Notes under the pieces: generated by a model | The model's database searches: none | Told to the model about the DNA's origin: nothing | Seen by the model: the letters and a program-made list of their open reading frames with translations, nothing else | Program-made: the position numbers and the translations under genes | NCBI GenBank assembly: GCA_021229015.1 | Contig: CM037788.1 | Span: 42,331,774 to 42,395,773, forward strand | Length of the DNA: 64,000 bases | Reading direction: 5' to 3' | Origin: Solen grandis | Lineage: Eukaryota > Mollusca > Bivalvia > Adapedonta > Solenidae | Shown here: piece by piece, positions 50,188 through 59,110 of the stretch | Layout: every line of letters starts with the position of its first letter | Position numbering within the stretch: position 1 is the first letter of the stretch

Positions 50188-51252
50188 TTATATCTTGTTC
50201 ATTGAATGTGACTCATGGTAATTTAAACAAGCCTTCTTTGCTGAAGTTGACAGTCCCCTTCTAACATTAAAATTGAAGCATTCCTCTTCACTGTTGAATT
50301 TTACTTTAAGCAATGAAGTCAATGTTTGGTTTATACAGACTGTCTGAATCTTCCTGACCATAGAAAAGCAATGTTCTTTATCATTGTTGCTATTTGGAAG
50401 GGAGAGAACAGCCAGTTCTACAACTGACCAGTGGTTGAATTGCTTCTTACCACTAAGAAGCCATTGCTCTTCCATATCCAACCAGAAAGTGTCCAGCCTG
50501 GTGACACCTGGTGCGAAGGATGATAGATTACTTTCTGGGCTCAGCTGGAACTCATCCACAAGCTTGTCCTCTTCTACCTTGCAGTTGAACTTCTGGGCCA
50601 GTCCCAACACAGCTTCACTTAAAATCTCTTGTCTCATGGTAGGGTTCACAAAGCCTGTATCTTTCAGTGTTGAAATGTTGAATGGAAACTTCTTCACCAT
50701 CTTGTTGACAATCTCTTCATAGAAGTCCCGTACAGACTGGAAGAATCTTGCCACTGTCTCCATTGGAATGTCTTGGTTCTCTAGAAGGTAGCTCCTTGTA
50801 CTCCTCTCAACAGCTAGTAGTTTGCTGTCACCGTTTCTGAAGTCGACCTCTGTGATGCTGATAGAGGAGATCACTTTGGTCTTGACAAACTTTCCCATGA
50901 ACTTCCTTTGCAACTGGACCATTTCTGTATGTAGGAAGCAGATCATTGATTAATTTGCTGGGAATGCTGTGTTTAACTCATTCATGGGTTCCATTATGAA
51001 GTTCAGGAAGAGATAGGTCAGCTCATACAGGGGTTCATTCAAGTTCCTGAAGCATCTGTACACATATGATAATGGATTATCACAGTCACCATAGCTGCTG
51101 AAGTATGATTTCAATGCTGGCCACTGCTTGAAGAGATAGCGCAGTTGGTTGAGGATCTTTGCTAGTTTTGTCTTGGTAAACATGAGAAACTCCTTGTATT
51201 CTTCCTTATGCTTGGAGCTGCAATTGAAGTGGAAGAATACATATACAGTCAA
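50188..51252 (-). pseudogene. hAT-superfamily transposase-like C-terminal region, one in-frame stop
   Basis: Two frames in the same phase (51252 down to 50950, then 50946 down to 50188) are separated by a single TAA at 50950-50952. Together they read as about 350 residues of one protein. The first part (KEFLMFTKTKLAKILNQLRY, WPALKSYF) and the second part (MVQLQRKFMGKFVK, VRDFYEEIVNKMVKKFPFN, PNSNNDKEHCFSMVRKIQT at about residues 184-202 of the second frame) fit the C-terminal half of hAT-type transposases and their domesticated relatives. Near the C-terminus of these proteins a Ser-Asn-x-Asp-x-Glu ... Phe-Ser motif belongs to the hATC dimerisation domain. The N-terminal BED finger and most of the catalytic part are not seen upstream on the minus strand. 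It is therefore a 5'-truncated relic, or a 3' exon of a gene with an assembly or true nonsense change. Family assignment is from pattern memory. Confidence 0.6.
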
Positions 51253-52177
51253 GACTGTCTACAGTGACCTTCAATGGGAGAGTGCAAAAAAAAAAAGTCA
51301 CTATGGACAGGGAGTCACAATACACAGTCTCTAAAAACGAACATCGCAATTTGTAACACTGCTATTATCAGGATGTAAAATGAAGAGAAACCACTCTTAT
51401 TTGTTATCCCCCCCCCCCCCCCCCCCCCGGAAAAAGGATTTCTTTTTTTCTAGTAGTGAGTTTCGAGTAAGAAAACTTGTCAGCACAAAAATAAACCTGT
51501 AACTTACGACTTTTCGGTATTGTCTCCCTTGACTACTATTCTTTTGTTTTATTATTTTCCCTTTACCTTCTGGTCGAAGTTTACACACCAGCAAAAAACG
51601 AATGTATTGTTGGTTTTGTTTATCGACAGGGAAGTAGTGTAAAATTAAGTATCATTCTTGAAATGGACATTTTATTGTGGCAGTGTTCCATTGTTGTATT
51701 TTGTTTGTTAACTTTTATTGTGTGCCAACATCACTGGCATTGTGACAGTCACATTCACTGACACGCACTCTAAAACAAACATCAAAATTATCATTTGCAT
51801 TAAATAAAGATCACAAAAAAACATGGGTAACATGACTGAAAGTTAGCAATCATCTGCATGAAATTGTATCAAACGATCCAGATTTTAACTATAAATAACT
51901 TACTATATGCGAAGATGCAGTTCCAGCAATTTGATACCTGGGGTGGGGGTGGGGGCAAACTCTGAAAATCACAGGACATAGTGGGGGGAGAGGGAGGGGG
52001 GTCCACCCTTTATTATGTATATTTTATGCATAATATCTAAATCTCGGGGGAGGGGGGGGGGGGGGTCTGGACACCCAGTTTCCCCTCTGGATCTGCGCAT
52101 GACTTAGTTTACTATATTTCTGATCACTATATTTAATGCAAAATATTTATGGTGAATCAGGTGGTGAAAAAATTGTG
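51253..52177. other. non-coding sequence with C and G homopolymers
   Basis: A run of 21 C at 51408-51428 and G-rich tracts at about 51940-52065 stand out in AT-rich sequence. No gene. Confidence 0.6.
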
Positions 52178-52240
52178 GCCCGCCTGTGATTCGAACCCAG
52201 TGTCCAAGCACCTTACCACTGAGCTATCAAGCCACATGAT
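52178..52240 (-). repeat. tRNA-like sequence with acceptor pairing but too short
   Basis: On the minus strand GTGGCTTGATAGCTCAGTGG starts the segment and GGGTTCGAATC forms the B box. The first seven bases GTGGCTT can pair with the final GGGCCAC (with two G-T pairs). The total is only about 61 bases, with the anticodon arm shortened, so a functional tRNA is unlikely. It is a tRNA pseudogene or a SINE head. Confidence 0.5.
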
Positions 52241-52441
52241 CCAAAACCTCCCTATTCACCACAAAGTACCAGTACCCGGCTACATATACCACCTTCAAAT
52301 TTATAATCTGTCACAAATTCTTAGACACAGAAGCATTGTGAAATGCTCTCGGGGTTCCAAAGTAGTTATCTAACTTGATTGTTTCAGTTGTAAATTTCCT
52401 CCATGATCTTTACTGTATATACATTGAATGAAACAAAGATC

Positions 52442-52442
<1 letters not shown>

Positions 52443-52479
<37 letters not shown>
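52443..52479. repeat. poly-T tract (37 T)
   Basis: An uninterrupted T run, equivalent to a poly-A tail on the minus strand. Whether it marks a retroposed sequence is uncertain, as no recognisable body adjoins it. Confidence 0.9.
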
Positions 52480-52483
<4 letters not shown>

Positions 52484-52675
52484 AATTCCACTGCATTCTG
52501 TTAAATGCACAGGGAATTCATGCATGCTGATTTAAAATATATGATTAATTGGTATAAAACATTAGATAAAAAATAATGTTAGCTACAACGAGTTTTTAAG
52601 TGTTTATAAAGAATAAAGTTGATCAAGTTATTTGGCACAGATGTTCCTTAGGTCACTCTCTACTAAGATTGTTCA

Positions 52676-52945
52676 GGGCTTCCGTGGCCGAGAGGGTAAA
52701 GTCGCTGACTTTAACACTCATTCAGCATCTCACCGCGTGGGTTCGAATCCCGGCAGGGTCATTTGGATTTTCATGTGAGGAAGCCTTCCAGCTGGCTTGC
52801 GGTAGGTCGGTGGTTCTGCCCGAATGCCTCCGTCCATTCGGGGTCTTCCTCCACCTGTAATTAGCTAGACGTCGCTATATGACTGAAATACTGTTGAAGC
52901 GACAGTAAACTCAATTAGTCAAGACAGCTATGAAGTCAAGTTAAG
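52676..52945 (+). mobile_element. tRNA-derived SINE, family A, copy 4
   Basis: The head GGCTTCCGTGGCCGAGAGGG matches copy 1 at 1224. B box GGGTTCGAATCCCGGCAGGG, body GCTGGCTTGCGGTAGGTCGG and CTTCCTCCACCTGTAATTAG, end GACTGAAATACTGTTGAAGC and a tail of AGTCAAG units. It appears the least damaged copy of the family. Confidence 0.9.
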
Positions 52946-52987
52946 TCAACTCAAGATTGTTCAAATTATTTTGATCCTTTAAAAAAA

Positions 52988-53196
52988 GGCCGCCAGGGGG
53001 CTAAGCCCATTTTCCTTATATGTATACAGTACAAATTTGAAAATTCTTCTTGTCCTAACTCCTAAAGTACTCACTCGATTTATGGCTTGCACAGGGCAGA
53101 ACCCATTTTCCACAATATCATATTTGCTGTTTCTTTTCCTCCCACTAATACCTGGTTCTCAGGTAAGCGACCTAGGGCCATTATGGCCCTCTTCTT
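52988..53196. repeat. dispersed repeat fragment ending in a GGGCCAT...ATGGCCC hairpin
   Basis: The end TCTCAGGTAAGCGACCTAGG, then GGCCATTATGGCCCTCTT, is the counterpart of the end of the repeat at 60090-60135 (CAAGTGAGCGATCAAGGGCC). It sits just left of the DIRS insertion. Confidence 0.6.
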
Positions 53197-53210
53197 AAAT
53201 TACCACTGCG

Positions 53211-53350
53211 TTTTAATAGCATAAATACGTTACCTGTTATTACTTCAGGTATGTGTCTATTTGTGCACAGCTTCCAAAACAGAGTCCGCAAAATAAACCA
53301 TTCCCTAAACCCCCTAGTTACCGGAAGTGTAACCCCCGTTCTCCAATTGT
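53211..53350 (+). repeat. left inverted terminal repeat of the DIRS element
   Basis: 53231-53350 (starting TACCTGTTATTACTTCAGG) is the exact reverse complement of 59167-59286, 120 of 120 by eye. The outermost 20 bases, TTTTAATAGCATAAATACGT, are unique to the left end and reappear, complemented, in the internal complementary region. The repeat probably carries the element's promoter. Confidence 0.93.
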
Positions 53351-53696
53351 GTTTTGGAAGCCATCGAGTTTCAGTGGGTAACCTTGTGTGTCCCTTTCTT
53401 GATAGCTTCTGTGCGCTACAGCTCTCCTTTCTTATCTTTTCATAGCCTCGGCTGTGTTGTTTATATTGTTCACTTGGTTTTATTCTATATTCGTGTAGAA
53501 TTTCCAATCTCCGTCCCGTATCGGGACCTTTTGCCTTGTGTCACGGGTTTCCGTGCTTCGGCTCCCGTGACACTGGTTTTATTATATTGATTTTGTATAT
53601 ACTGTTGTCTCTTTCGAGATTTTTCTTTGTACGGGTTTTCTTCGGTCTTCCCGTCTTTTATTTTGCATACATTGTTCTTTTGTTTTGCTATTTACT

Positions 53697-55931
53697 ATGT
53701 CGCAGTCCCGGGGTTCCTGCGGACATGTTAAGGCGTCCTGGGATTCCCATCAGTCCTGCCTATCATGTTCAGGGTGCTCTAGGGTCGACACCTGCACCGT
53801 TTGCGCTTCGTGGACAGACGAGATATGGAAGAAAGCCTCCTCCCGTCGGTCTTACTCTTCCCGGAAAAGGAAGGCCTCATCTTCCTCCTCCTTCTCCGGG
53901 TTCAGCGCTGCTGGGGGTCGGAGTCCCTCTCCCCCTCCCAGGAAGAAGGCTTCCCGCCCCTCTCCGGAGAGGCCGCCTTCATCTCCTGGCTCCCTGCCCG
54001 GCTCTCCTTGTGTCAGCCCCAGGGGAGCAGTCAAGGAGACCACTCCGACCGGGCCGTCACCGGTCATCATTCACCGGGCACCGGTCATCCATCACCGGTC
54101 ACCGGTCATCATCGGTCTCAGAGACCCAAGACCGGTCATCACCGGTCATCGGCAAGAGATCTGCACAGATCAACGGCCAGGTCGGCTCATCACGCTAGAC
54201 GTGTGGGTCGCCGGTCTTCGCCGATTTTGTCCGAGAATTCGGATTCGAGTTTTTCCTCAGGTAGCCCTGCGGTTTCTCCGCTTCGGCCACCTCCTCTTCC
54301 ACGTTCAAGGGTGCCCAAGAAACGGTCCCACAACCGTTCCCCGGGTCTTTCCGGTCACCGGTCCCCTAGCTCTGCTACTCGGGACCGGTCCCCTTTACGC
54401 TCCACCACATCTTCGAAGGTTCAAGGTGCGGATGTTTCAGCGCAACCACAGACCTTTGACCCTTCCACATGGTGGTCCCACATGATGGGGGAATACGCCA
54501 GGCATTTCAGTTCTGCCTCCTCCCCCGTCATGCCGGGTGAACCTTCTTCTTCTAGGAGGGATCGGGTTTCTCTGCCACCAGAGACCCTTGATCACAGACT
54601 GTTCCTTCAGTCTCCTCCCTCCTCGGGTCCACAGGGCGCTTCTTCCGCACAGCCCCCTATGTGGCCCTTTTTCCCTCCATTTCCTTTCATGGGTTTTCCC
54701 CCTCAGGATGCTCCCCCTTCGCGCCCTGAGGCTGGGTCTCCTCCCTCTTCTCGCCATCCCCCTACTAGTGGGACTGCTACGAGCGGACAATTGGAGGATG
54801 AAATCTCCCTTCATGCTCCGGAGGAGGACTCCTTATTTGCTGAGGACGTGCCTCTTTCGTCCACCTCGCGCCGATCCAGCGCTCATTCCGAACCTCGTAC
54901 TGACAATCCTCTCTCTGACGAGGACGAGGAGTCAGACGACAATCGGTTTTCCATGGACAGGGCTGTTCAGGAGGTCTTTGCTACCTTACCTGCATCAGTA
55001 TGCAAACCGGCCCCTCCTCCCTCCCGGAAGAGGTGCGAAGGTTACCTTGACCTCGTCGGTAAGCCTAAGGAATCCAAATCAGTCGAACCGGAGTTGCTCC
55101 CTTTCTCTCCGGTCGTCCGTTCGGCTCTGGAGGATTTTGAATCTTCATCCTCCTCTAAGCCAGGACCGGGCTGGTTTATTCCAACTTCGGACCTTCGGCC
55201 TTTGGGTTTTAACCCCAAGACCTACAAGTTTCCGGAGGGTGATTTTTTCTATCCACCCCCCGAAACTGGACCTAGATGCGAGTCGGCTCCGGCTCAAGGT
55301 CCCCTCCTCTTTACCGCTTCAGCAGAAGGTCCTGGATCGCTGGGAGCAACGCTCCCGCTTCCTTTCCGGCATCTCGTCGCATACTGACTCCTTCGTGGCC
55401 GCTCTTTCGGTCAAGCTACAACAAAAGGATGCTTTATCTGCTTCCGTCAGGCTTCTTTTAGAGGCCTTAGCAGCGACGGCAAAACATTCGATTTTGCTAT
55501 CTCTCTCTCTCTCTTCCGAGATGACTCGCTGCAGGCGGGATGCCATCCTGGACGGCCCCAACAAGCTACTTCTCTCTTCTTCTCGAGAAAAGCTTAGGTC
55601 GGCCCCTCTTTCTTCTTCGTCCCTCTTTGGGGGCCGAATCAAGGAAGTAGCGGATGCCTCCAGGGAGGAGCAAATGCACGGCGCGGTGGCCTTCCAGCCC
55701 CGCACTCCTACTTCGGCTCCCACTAAATTCCGGATACCGAAGAAACCTTCGGCTTCTTCCGGTAAATCCCCGAAGGACTCGGAAAAGGGCAAGCCTCAAT
55801 CTCCTTTCAGAGGCAATCCCTCTTCCAGGGGCGCTCTCCAATCTGGTCCGCAGCGACCACGATTTCCGCCTTCATCGCCCCCCACCCCTTCTTCTACCTC
55901 TACCAGTCAAAGGGGTAGGAGTAAGCCCTAG
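53697..55931 (+). pseudogene. DIRS gag-like ORF1, interrupted by two frameshifts
   Basis: This is the putative nucleocapsid or structural protein of the element. The likely start is ATG at 53697 (MSQSRGSCGHVK). The N-terminus has a cluster of Cys (CLSCSGCSRVDTCTVCASW), and a Ser/Arg/Pro-rich region follows. Reading then has to move to another frame somewhere in 54040-54180, among ACCGGTCATC repeats, where codons such as TFDPSTWWSHMMGEYARHF and FSMDRAVQEVFATLPASVCK read well up to about 55255. A second move back occurs near a run of six C at 55256-55261. After it the alpha-helical-looking LQQKVLDRWEQRSRFLSGIS and a basic Pro/Ser-rich tail run to the stop at 55931. The changes may be true mutations or homopolymer errors in the assembly. 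The end overlaps the RT frame by up to about 280 bases. Confidence 0.75.
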
Positions 55932-58044
55932 GGGTACGTCCTTTCTTCCGCTTCCTCTTCCAGACGTTCGATTAGGAGGAAGAGTGTTTCTGCCCCTTCC
56001 AGTAGGCGGCAGAGTCACTCATTTCATTCATCATTGGGAGACAATCACCGACGACCAATGGGTCCTGTCTATCGTGAGACACGGGTATCGGGTTCCGTTC
56101 AGTCGTCCCCCTCCACTATCACGCTCTCCCATTCATCTCTCCTCCAATCATCCTCGTCTGGGACTCGCCATTTCAGATCTTCTGGAAAAAGGAGCGGTAG
56201 AAAGGGTCTCGATTCCAACCTCTCCGGGGTTTTACAGCCGTCTCTTTCTGGTTCCCAAGAAGGACGGCGGGTTTCGACCGGTCATAGACCTGTCTCATCT
56301 AAACTCCTTCATTCCGAAGGAACACTTCAAAATGGAAACAACTTCGTCGATCAGGGCAGCCGTCCTCCCCGGTCACTGGGCTGTTTCCCTGGATTTATCG
56401 GATGCTTACTTCCATGTATCTATCCATCCTCATTCCAGGAAATACCTTCGTTTTACGGATGGCCAAACTGTCTACCAGTTCAAGGCCCTTCCGTTCGGCC
56501 TGTCTTCGGCCCCCAGAATCTTCACCAAAATAGTTTCGGTTCTGGTCGCCAGGGTTCATTTTCGCGGCTCACGCCTCCTGGCGTATTTCGACGACTGGCT
56601 TCTTCTTCACATGGACCCAGTCGCTCTTCTCGACGAACTTCGATGGGTGACAGACCTAGCTCTCCGGCTAGGCTTCATCCTCAACTCCGAGAAATTGGAG
56701 TTGATCCCATCCCAGAACTTCACGTTTGTCGGGATGCAATTTCTGACCGACCTAAACAGGATCAGAATTCCGGAACCCAGACTTATGTCTCTTCTAACTC
56801 TGGTTCGGGGGTTTTCGCGTCGGCAATCGATCTCAGCCCGCGAATTCCTATCGCTTCTCGGAGTACTCAATGCAGCAGCGGATCTTGTTCCGCTGGGCCG
56901 CCTTCACATGCGACCTCTTCAGTTTATACTACTCTCGATCTGGCGTCCCAGTCGAGACCATTTACAGACCATTCTTCCGGTTTCTCCGGAATTGGTTCAT
57001 CATCTCAGCTGGTGGAATTCCCCCTCGTTTCTCCGAGAGGGTGTTCCTCTTTCTCCTCCTCAACCGGAACTGTTCCTCTTCTCGGATGCCAGTCTGTCAG
57101 GCTGGGGTGCTCATCTGGAACCTCTGGGTCTCACGGCCTCGGGTCTTTGGTCCCCTCAGGACAGTTCTCTTCATATCAACAACCTCGAACTCAAAGCGGT
57201 TCTACTAGCCTTACGACAGTTTTCTCCTCTCATTCGAGGCAAATCTGTTCTAGTATCTACGGACAACACGACTGTTGTCTCTTACATCCGCAGACAAGGG
57301 GGGACGCACTCGCCTTCTCTGTGCATGGAAGCATGGCACCTTCTTCATTGGTGTCAGGTGTCTTCGGTACTCATTCAAGTCAGACATCTTCCGGGTCGTC
57401 TAAATGTTCTAGCGGACCAACTGTCCCGCAGACATTCTCTTCTCCCCTCGGAATGGAAGTTACTTCCTCGGATCGCGACAACTCTGTTTGCGATTTTCGG
57501 GTCTCCGTCTGTCGATCTATTTGCTACCAGGCTGAACAACCAGCTTCCGCTGTTTGTGTCACCGGTATCGGATCACCGGGCTTGGGCGATAGATGCTCTG
57601 TCTGTAAACTGGGATCATCTATTTGCTTATGCGTTTCCACCGTTTTCTCTGATTCCCTTAGTTCTAAGGAAAATCCTGCGATCTCAGTGCCGGATCCTCC
57701 TTGTAGCTCCACTTTGGCCAACGAGATCTTGGTTCGTGGATCTTCTGGATCTTCTGATAGACGATCCTGTAGAACTTCCCCAGGTTCCGGACCTTCTGTC
57801 ACAAGGTCGGAACAGGGTCCTTCACGACAATCCTTGCGCTCTTCGTCTTCACGCTTGGATGTTATCCAACAGCGAGTTAGACAGAAGAAATTTTCGGCAA
57901 CAGTTGCCTCTATTATCTCTAAAGCCAGGAGACAATCTACTCGATCTGTCTACCAGGCAAAGTGGAAGGTCTTCCGTGATTGGTGTATCGCACGGCAGAT
58001 TAATCCGGTCAAAGCTCCTGTCAGAGAAATCGCTAACTTTCTAG
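55654..58044 (+). CDS. DIRS reverse transcriptase / RNase H with Dam-like methyltransferase region
   Basis: A 796-residue open frame; the true start may lie inside the gag overlap, and convincing protein begins near residue 118 (GGRVTHFIHHWETITDDQWV). The RT domain covers about residues 165-370: LFLVPKKDGGFRPVIDLSHL, motif A LDLSDAYFHV (Asp247), ALPFGLSSAPRIFTK, and the catalytic YFDD at 311-314 (codons from 56584). The RNase H domain covers about 472-592, with acidic residues in FSDASLSGWG (Asp478), LELKAVLLAL (Glu512), VSTDNTT (Asp537) and NVLADQLSR (Asp588). At about 618-700, VDLFATRLNNQLPLF, YAFPPFSL and ILLVAPLWPTRSWF resemble the Dam-type methyltransferase region known from DIRS elements, with FPPF where a DPPY-type motif would be expected. 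RLHAWMLS near 731 is the usual domain end before the recombinase. It would copy the element RNA into DNA. No internal stop is present. Confidence 0.92.
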   Translation: MPPGRSKCTARWPSSPALLLRLPLNSGYRRNLRLLPVNPRRTRKRASLNLLSEAIPLPGALSNLVRSDHDFRLHRPPPLLLPLPVKGVGVSPRGTSFLPLPLPDVRLGGRVFLPLPVGGRVTHFIHHWETITDDQWVLSIVRHGYRVPFSRPPPLSRSPIHLSSNHPRLGLAISDLLEKGAVERVSIPTSPGFYSRLFLVPKKDGGFRPVIDLSHLNSFIPKEHFKMETTSSIRAAVLPGHWAVSLDLSDAYFHVSIHPHSRKYLRFTDGQTVYQFKALPFGLSSAPRIFTKIVSVLVARVHFRGSRLLAYFDDWLLLHMDPVALLDELRWVTDLALRLGFILNSEKLELIPSQNFTFVGMQFLTDLNRIRIPEPRLMSLLTLVRGFSRRQSISAREFLSLLGVLNAAADLVPLGRLHMRPLQFILLSIWRPSRDHLQTILPVSPELVHHLSWWNSPSFLREGVPLSPPQPELFLFSDASLSGWGAHLEPLGLTASGLWSPQDSSLHINNLELKAVLLALRQFSPLIRGKSVLVSTDNTTVVSYIRRQGGTHSPSLCMEAWHLLHWCQVSSVLIQVRHLPGRLNVLADQLSRRHSLLPSEWKLLPRIATTLFAIFGSPSVDLFATRLNNQLPLFVSPVSDHRAWAIDALSVNWDHLFAYAFPPFSLIPLVLRKILRSQCRILLVAPLWPTRSWFVDLLDLLIDDPVELPQVPDLLSQGRNRVLHDNPCALRLHAWMLSNSELDRRNFRQQLPLLSLKPGDNLLDLSTRQSGRSSVIGVSHGRLIRSKLLSEKSLTF

Positions 58045-58913
58045 TTTTTCTTTTTAACGAGAAAAAACTTGCGGTCAGTTCTATCAAGGGTTATAGGTCT
58101 ATGTTATCGAACACGCTTAAGTTTCACAGATCCTCTTCCCTTGGTTCGGATCCCTATCTTTCGGAAATTATTCGTTCGTTTGAACTGTCTAGGCCAGTTT
58201 CTCGTTCGTTAACTCCGAAGTGGGATCTTTCTTGTGTTTTACTGGCTCTTACTAAGGCACCTTTTGAACCTCTTTCTGAGGCTTCTCTACTACACGTAAC
58301 ATGGAAGACGGTCTTTCTTATAGCAATGGCGTCTTCTAAACGTCGTTGCGAAATTCATGCCTTTTCTACTGAGGAAGGCTATTTACGCTTTAACAAATCT
58401 GATGGCTCTGTATCTTTGAGCTTTCAACCTGGTTTCCTTGCGAAAACTCAGCTTCATTCGGTCTGTCCCCCTCCGGTAGTTATTCCGAGCCTTGCTAGGT
58501 CTTGCACCAGGGGAGATCCTGATCGGCTTCTTTGCCCAGTTAGAGCCTTGAAGTTTTACCTCCAGAAGGTTAAATCTTTACGGGGTCGTCGTCTTCGACT
58601 TTTCCTCCCAATAAAAGGGGGGGGCGAAGTTTCGGCAGCATCAATATCTCGTTGGGTAGCCTCAACTATCAAGTTTGCCTATTCGGATCTTTCGGACAGG
58701 GATCTATCCTTTTTAAGAATTAGACCACATGAGCTCCGTGCTTTGTCTGCTTCTTGGGCTTTCTTGAATAAATCTCCCATGGATAATATTCTCAAAGCGG
58801 CCTCTTGGAAGTCTTCTACTACGTTTTCTTCCTTTTACCTCCGCTCACTGGCTAACCAATCACAAAACCTTGTGGATTTGGGTCCACTTGTAGTGGCTCA
58901 GACAATAGTTTAA
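56034..58913 (+). CDS. DIRS tyrosine recombinase (functional domain about 57850-58913)
   Basis: An open frame of 959 codons overlapping the RT frame for about 2 kb. Recognisable recombinase starts near residue 605 (VIQQRVRQKKFSATVASIIS) with a phage-integrase-like N-terminal domain (RSVYQAKWKVFRDWCIARQ). The catalytic domain has Arg in ASSKRRCEIHAF (Arg770 or Arg771), HELR (His899, Arg902; text RIRPHELRALSASWAF) and the nucleophile Tyr935 in FSSFYLRSL (codon at 58836-58838). This is the tyrosine-recombinase R..HxxR..Y set, so the enzyme could join the circular element DNA to the target. The first 600 codons are Ser/Gly-rich and look like the shadow of the RT gene, but remain open, as in other DIRS elements where the ORFs overlap extensively. 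How the domain is translated (long ORF, frameshift or spliced RNA) cannot be told here. Confidence 0.88.
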   Translation: MGDNHRRPMGPVYRETRVSGSVQSSPSTITLSHSSLLQSSSSGTRHFRSSGKRSGRKGLDSNLSGVLQPSLSGSQEGRRVSTGHRPVSSKLLHSEGTLQNGNNFVDQGSRPPRSLGCFPGFIGCLLPCIYPSSFQEIPSFYGWPNCLPVQGPSVRPVFGPQNLHQNSFGSGRQGSFSRLTPPGVFRRLASSSHGPSRSSRRTSMGDRPSSPARLHPQLREIGVDPIPELHVCRDAISDRPKQDQNSGTQTYVSSNSGSGVFASAIDLSPRIPIASRSTQCSSGSCSAGPPSHATSSVYTTLDLASQSRPFTDHSSGFSGIGSSSQLVEFPLVSPRGCSSFSSSTGTVPLLGCQSVRLGCSSGTSGSHGLGSLVPSGQFSSYQQPRTQSGSTSLTTVFSSHSRQICSSIYGQHDCCLLHPQTRGDALAFSVHGSMAPSSLVSGVFGTHSSQTSSGSSKCSSGPTVPQTFSSPLGMEVTSSDRDNSVCDFRVSVCRSICYQAEQPASAVCVTGIGSPGLGDRCSVCKLGSSICLCVSTVFSDSLSSKENPAISVPDPPCSSTLANEILVRGSSGSSDRRSCRTSPGSGPSVTRSEQGPSRQSLRSSSSRLDVIQQRVRQKKFSATVASIISKARRQSTRSVYQAKWKVFRDWCIARQINPVKAPVREIANFLVFLFNEKKLAVSSIKGYRSMLSNTLKFHRSSSLGSDPYLSEIIRSFELSRPVSRSLTPKWDLSCVLLALTKAPFEPLSEASLLHVTWKTVFLIAMASSKRRCEIHAFSTEEGYLRFNKSDGSVSLSFQPGFLAKTQLHSVCPPPVVIPSLARSCTRGDPDRLLCPVRALKFYLQKVKSLRGRRLRLFLPIKGGGEVSAASISRWVASTIKFAYSDLSDRDLSFLRIRPHELRALSASWAFLNKSPMDNILKAASWKSSTTFSSFYLRSLANQSQNLVDLGPLVVAQTIV

Positions 58914-59013
58914 TCATCATGTCTGACGCCTCGGCGGCTTTGGTCGTTTTCTACTTCGGGTATCGCTGCAATCAAGGTTCTTTGTTAGCAACCTCCCGCC
59001 TTAGCGACGAAGT
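58914..59013 (+). other. short spacer between recombinase stop and internal complementary region
   Basis: About 100 bases after the TAA of the recombinase. No frame or terminator signal recognised. Confidence 0.5.
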
Positions 59014-59110
59014 CATACCTGAAGTAATAACAGGTAACGTATTTATGCTATTAAAATGAAATTTTTGAAGTAAAATTAATTTTAATTAGTAAATACTTAC
59101 CTGTTATTAC
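59014..59110 (+). repeat. internal complementary region of the DIRS element
   Basis: 59014-59056 is the reverse complement of the left terminus 53211-53253. 59057-59110 is the reverse complement of the right terminus 59274-59327. The two halves abut at AAAA|TGAAATTTTTG, so the region is the complement of a right-end/left-end junction. In the DIRS model this segment templates completion and joining of the ends into a circle. Confidence 0.93.

Noticed and set aside
52178..52240. Functional tRNA gene
   Set aside because: Acceptor pairing can be drawn, but the segment is about 61 bases with a shortened anticodon arm.
53801..54485. Several alternative frames over the gag region as separate genes
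   Set aside because: Composition and continuity indicate one gag-like gene crossing frames; the others are GC-rich shadows.
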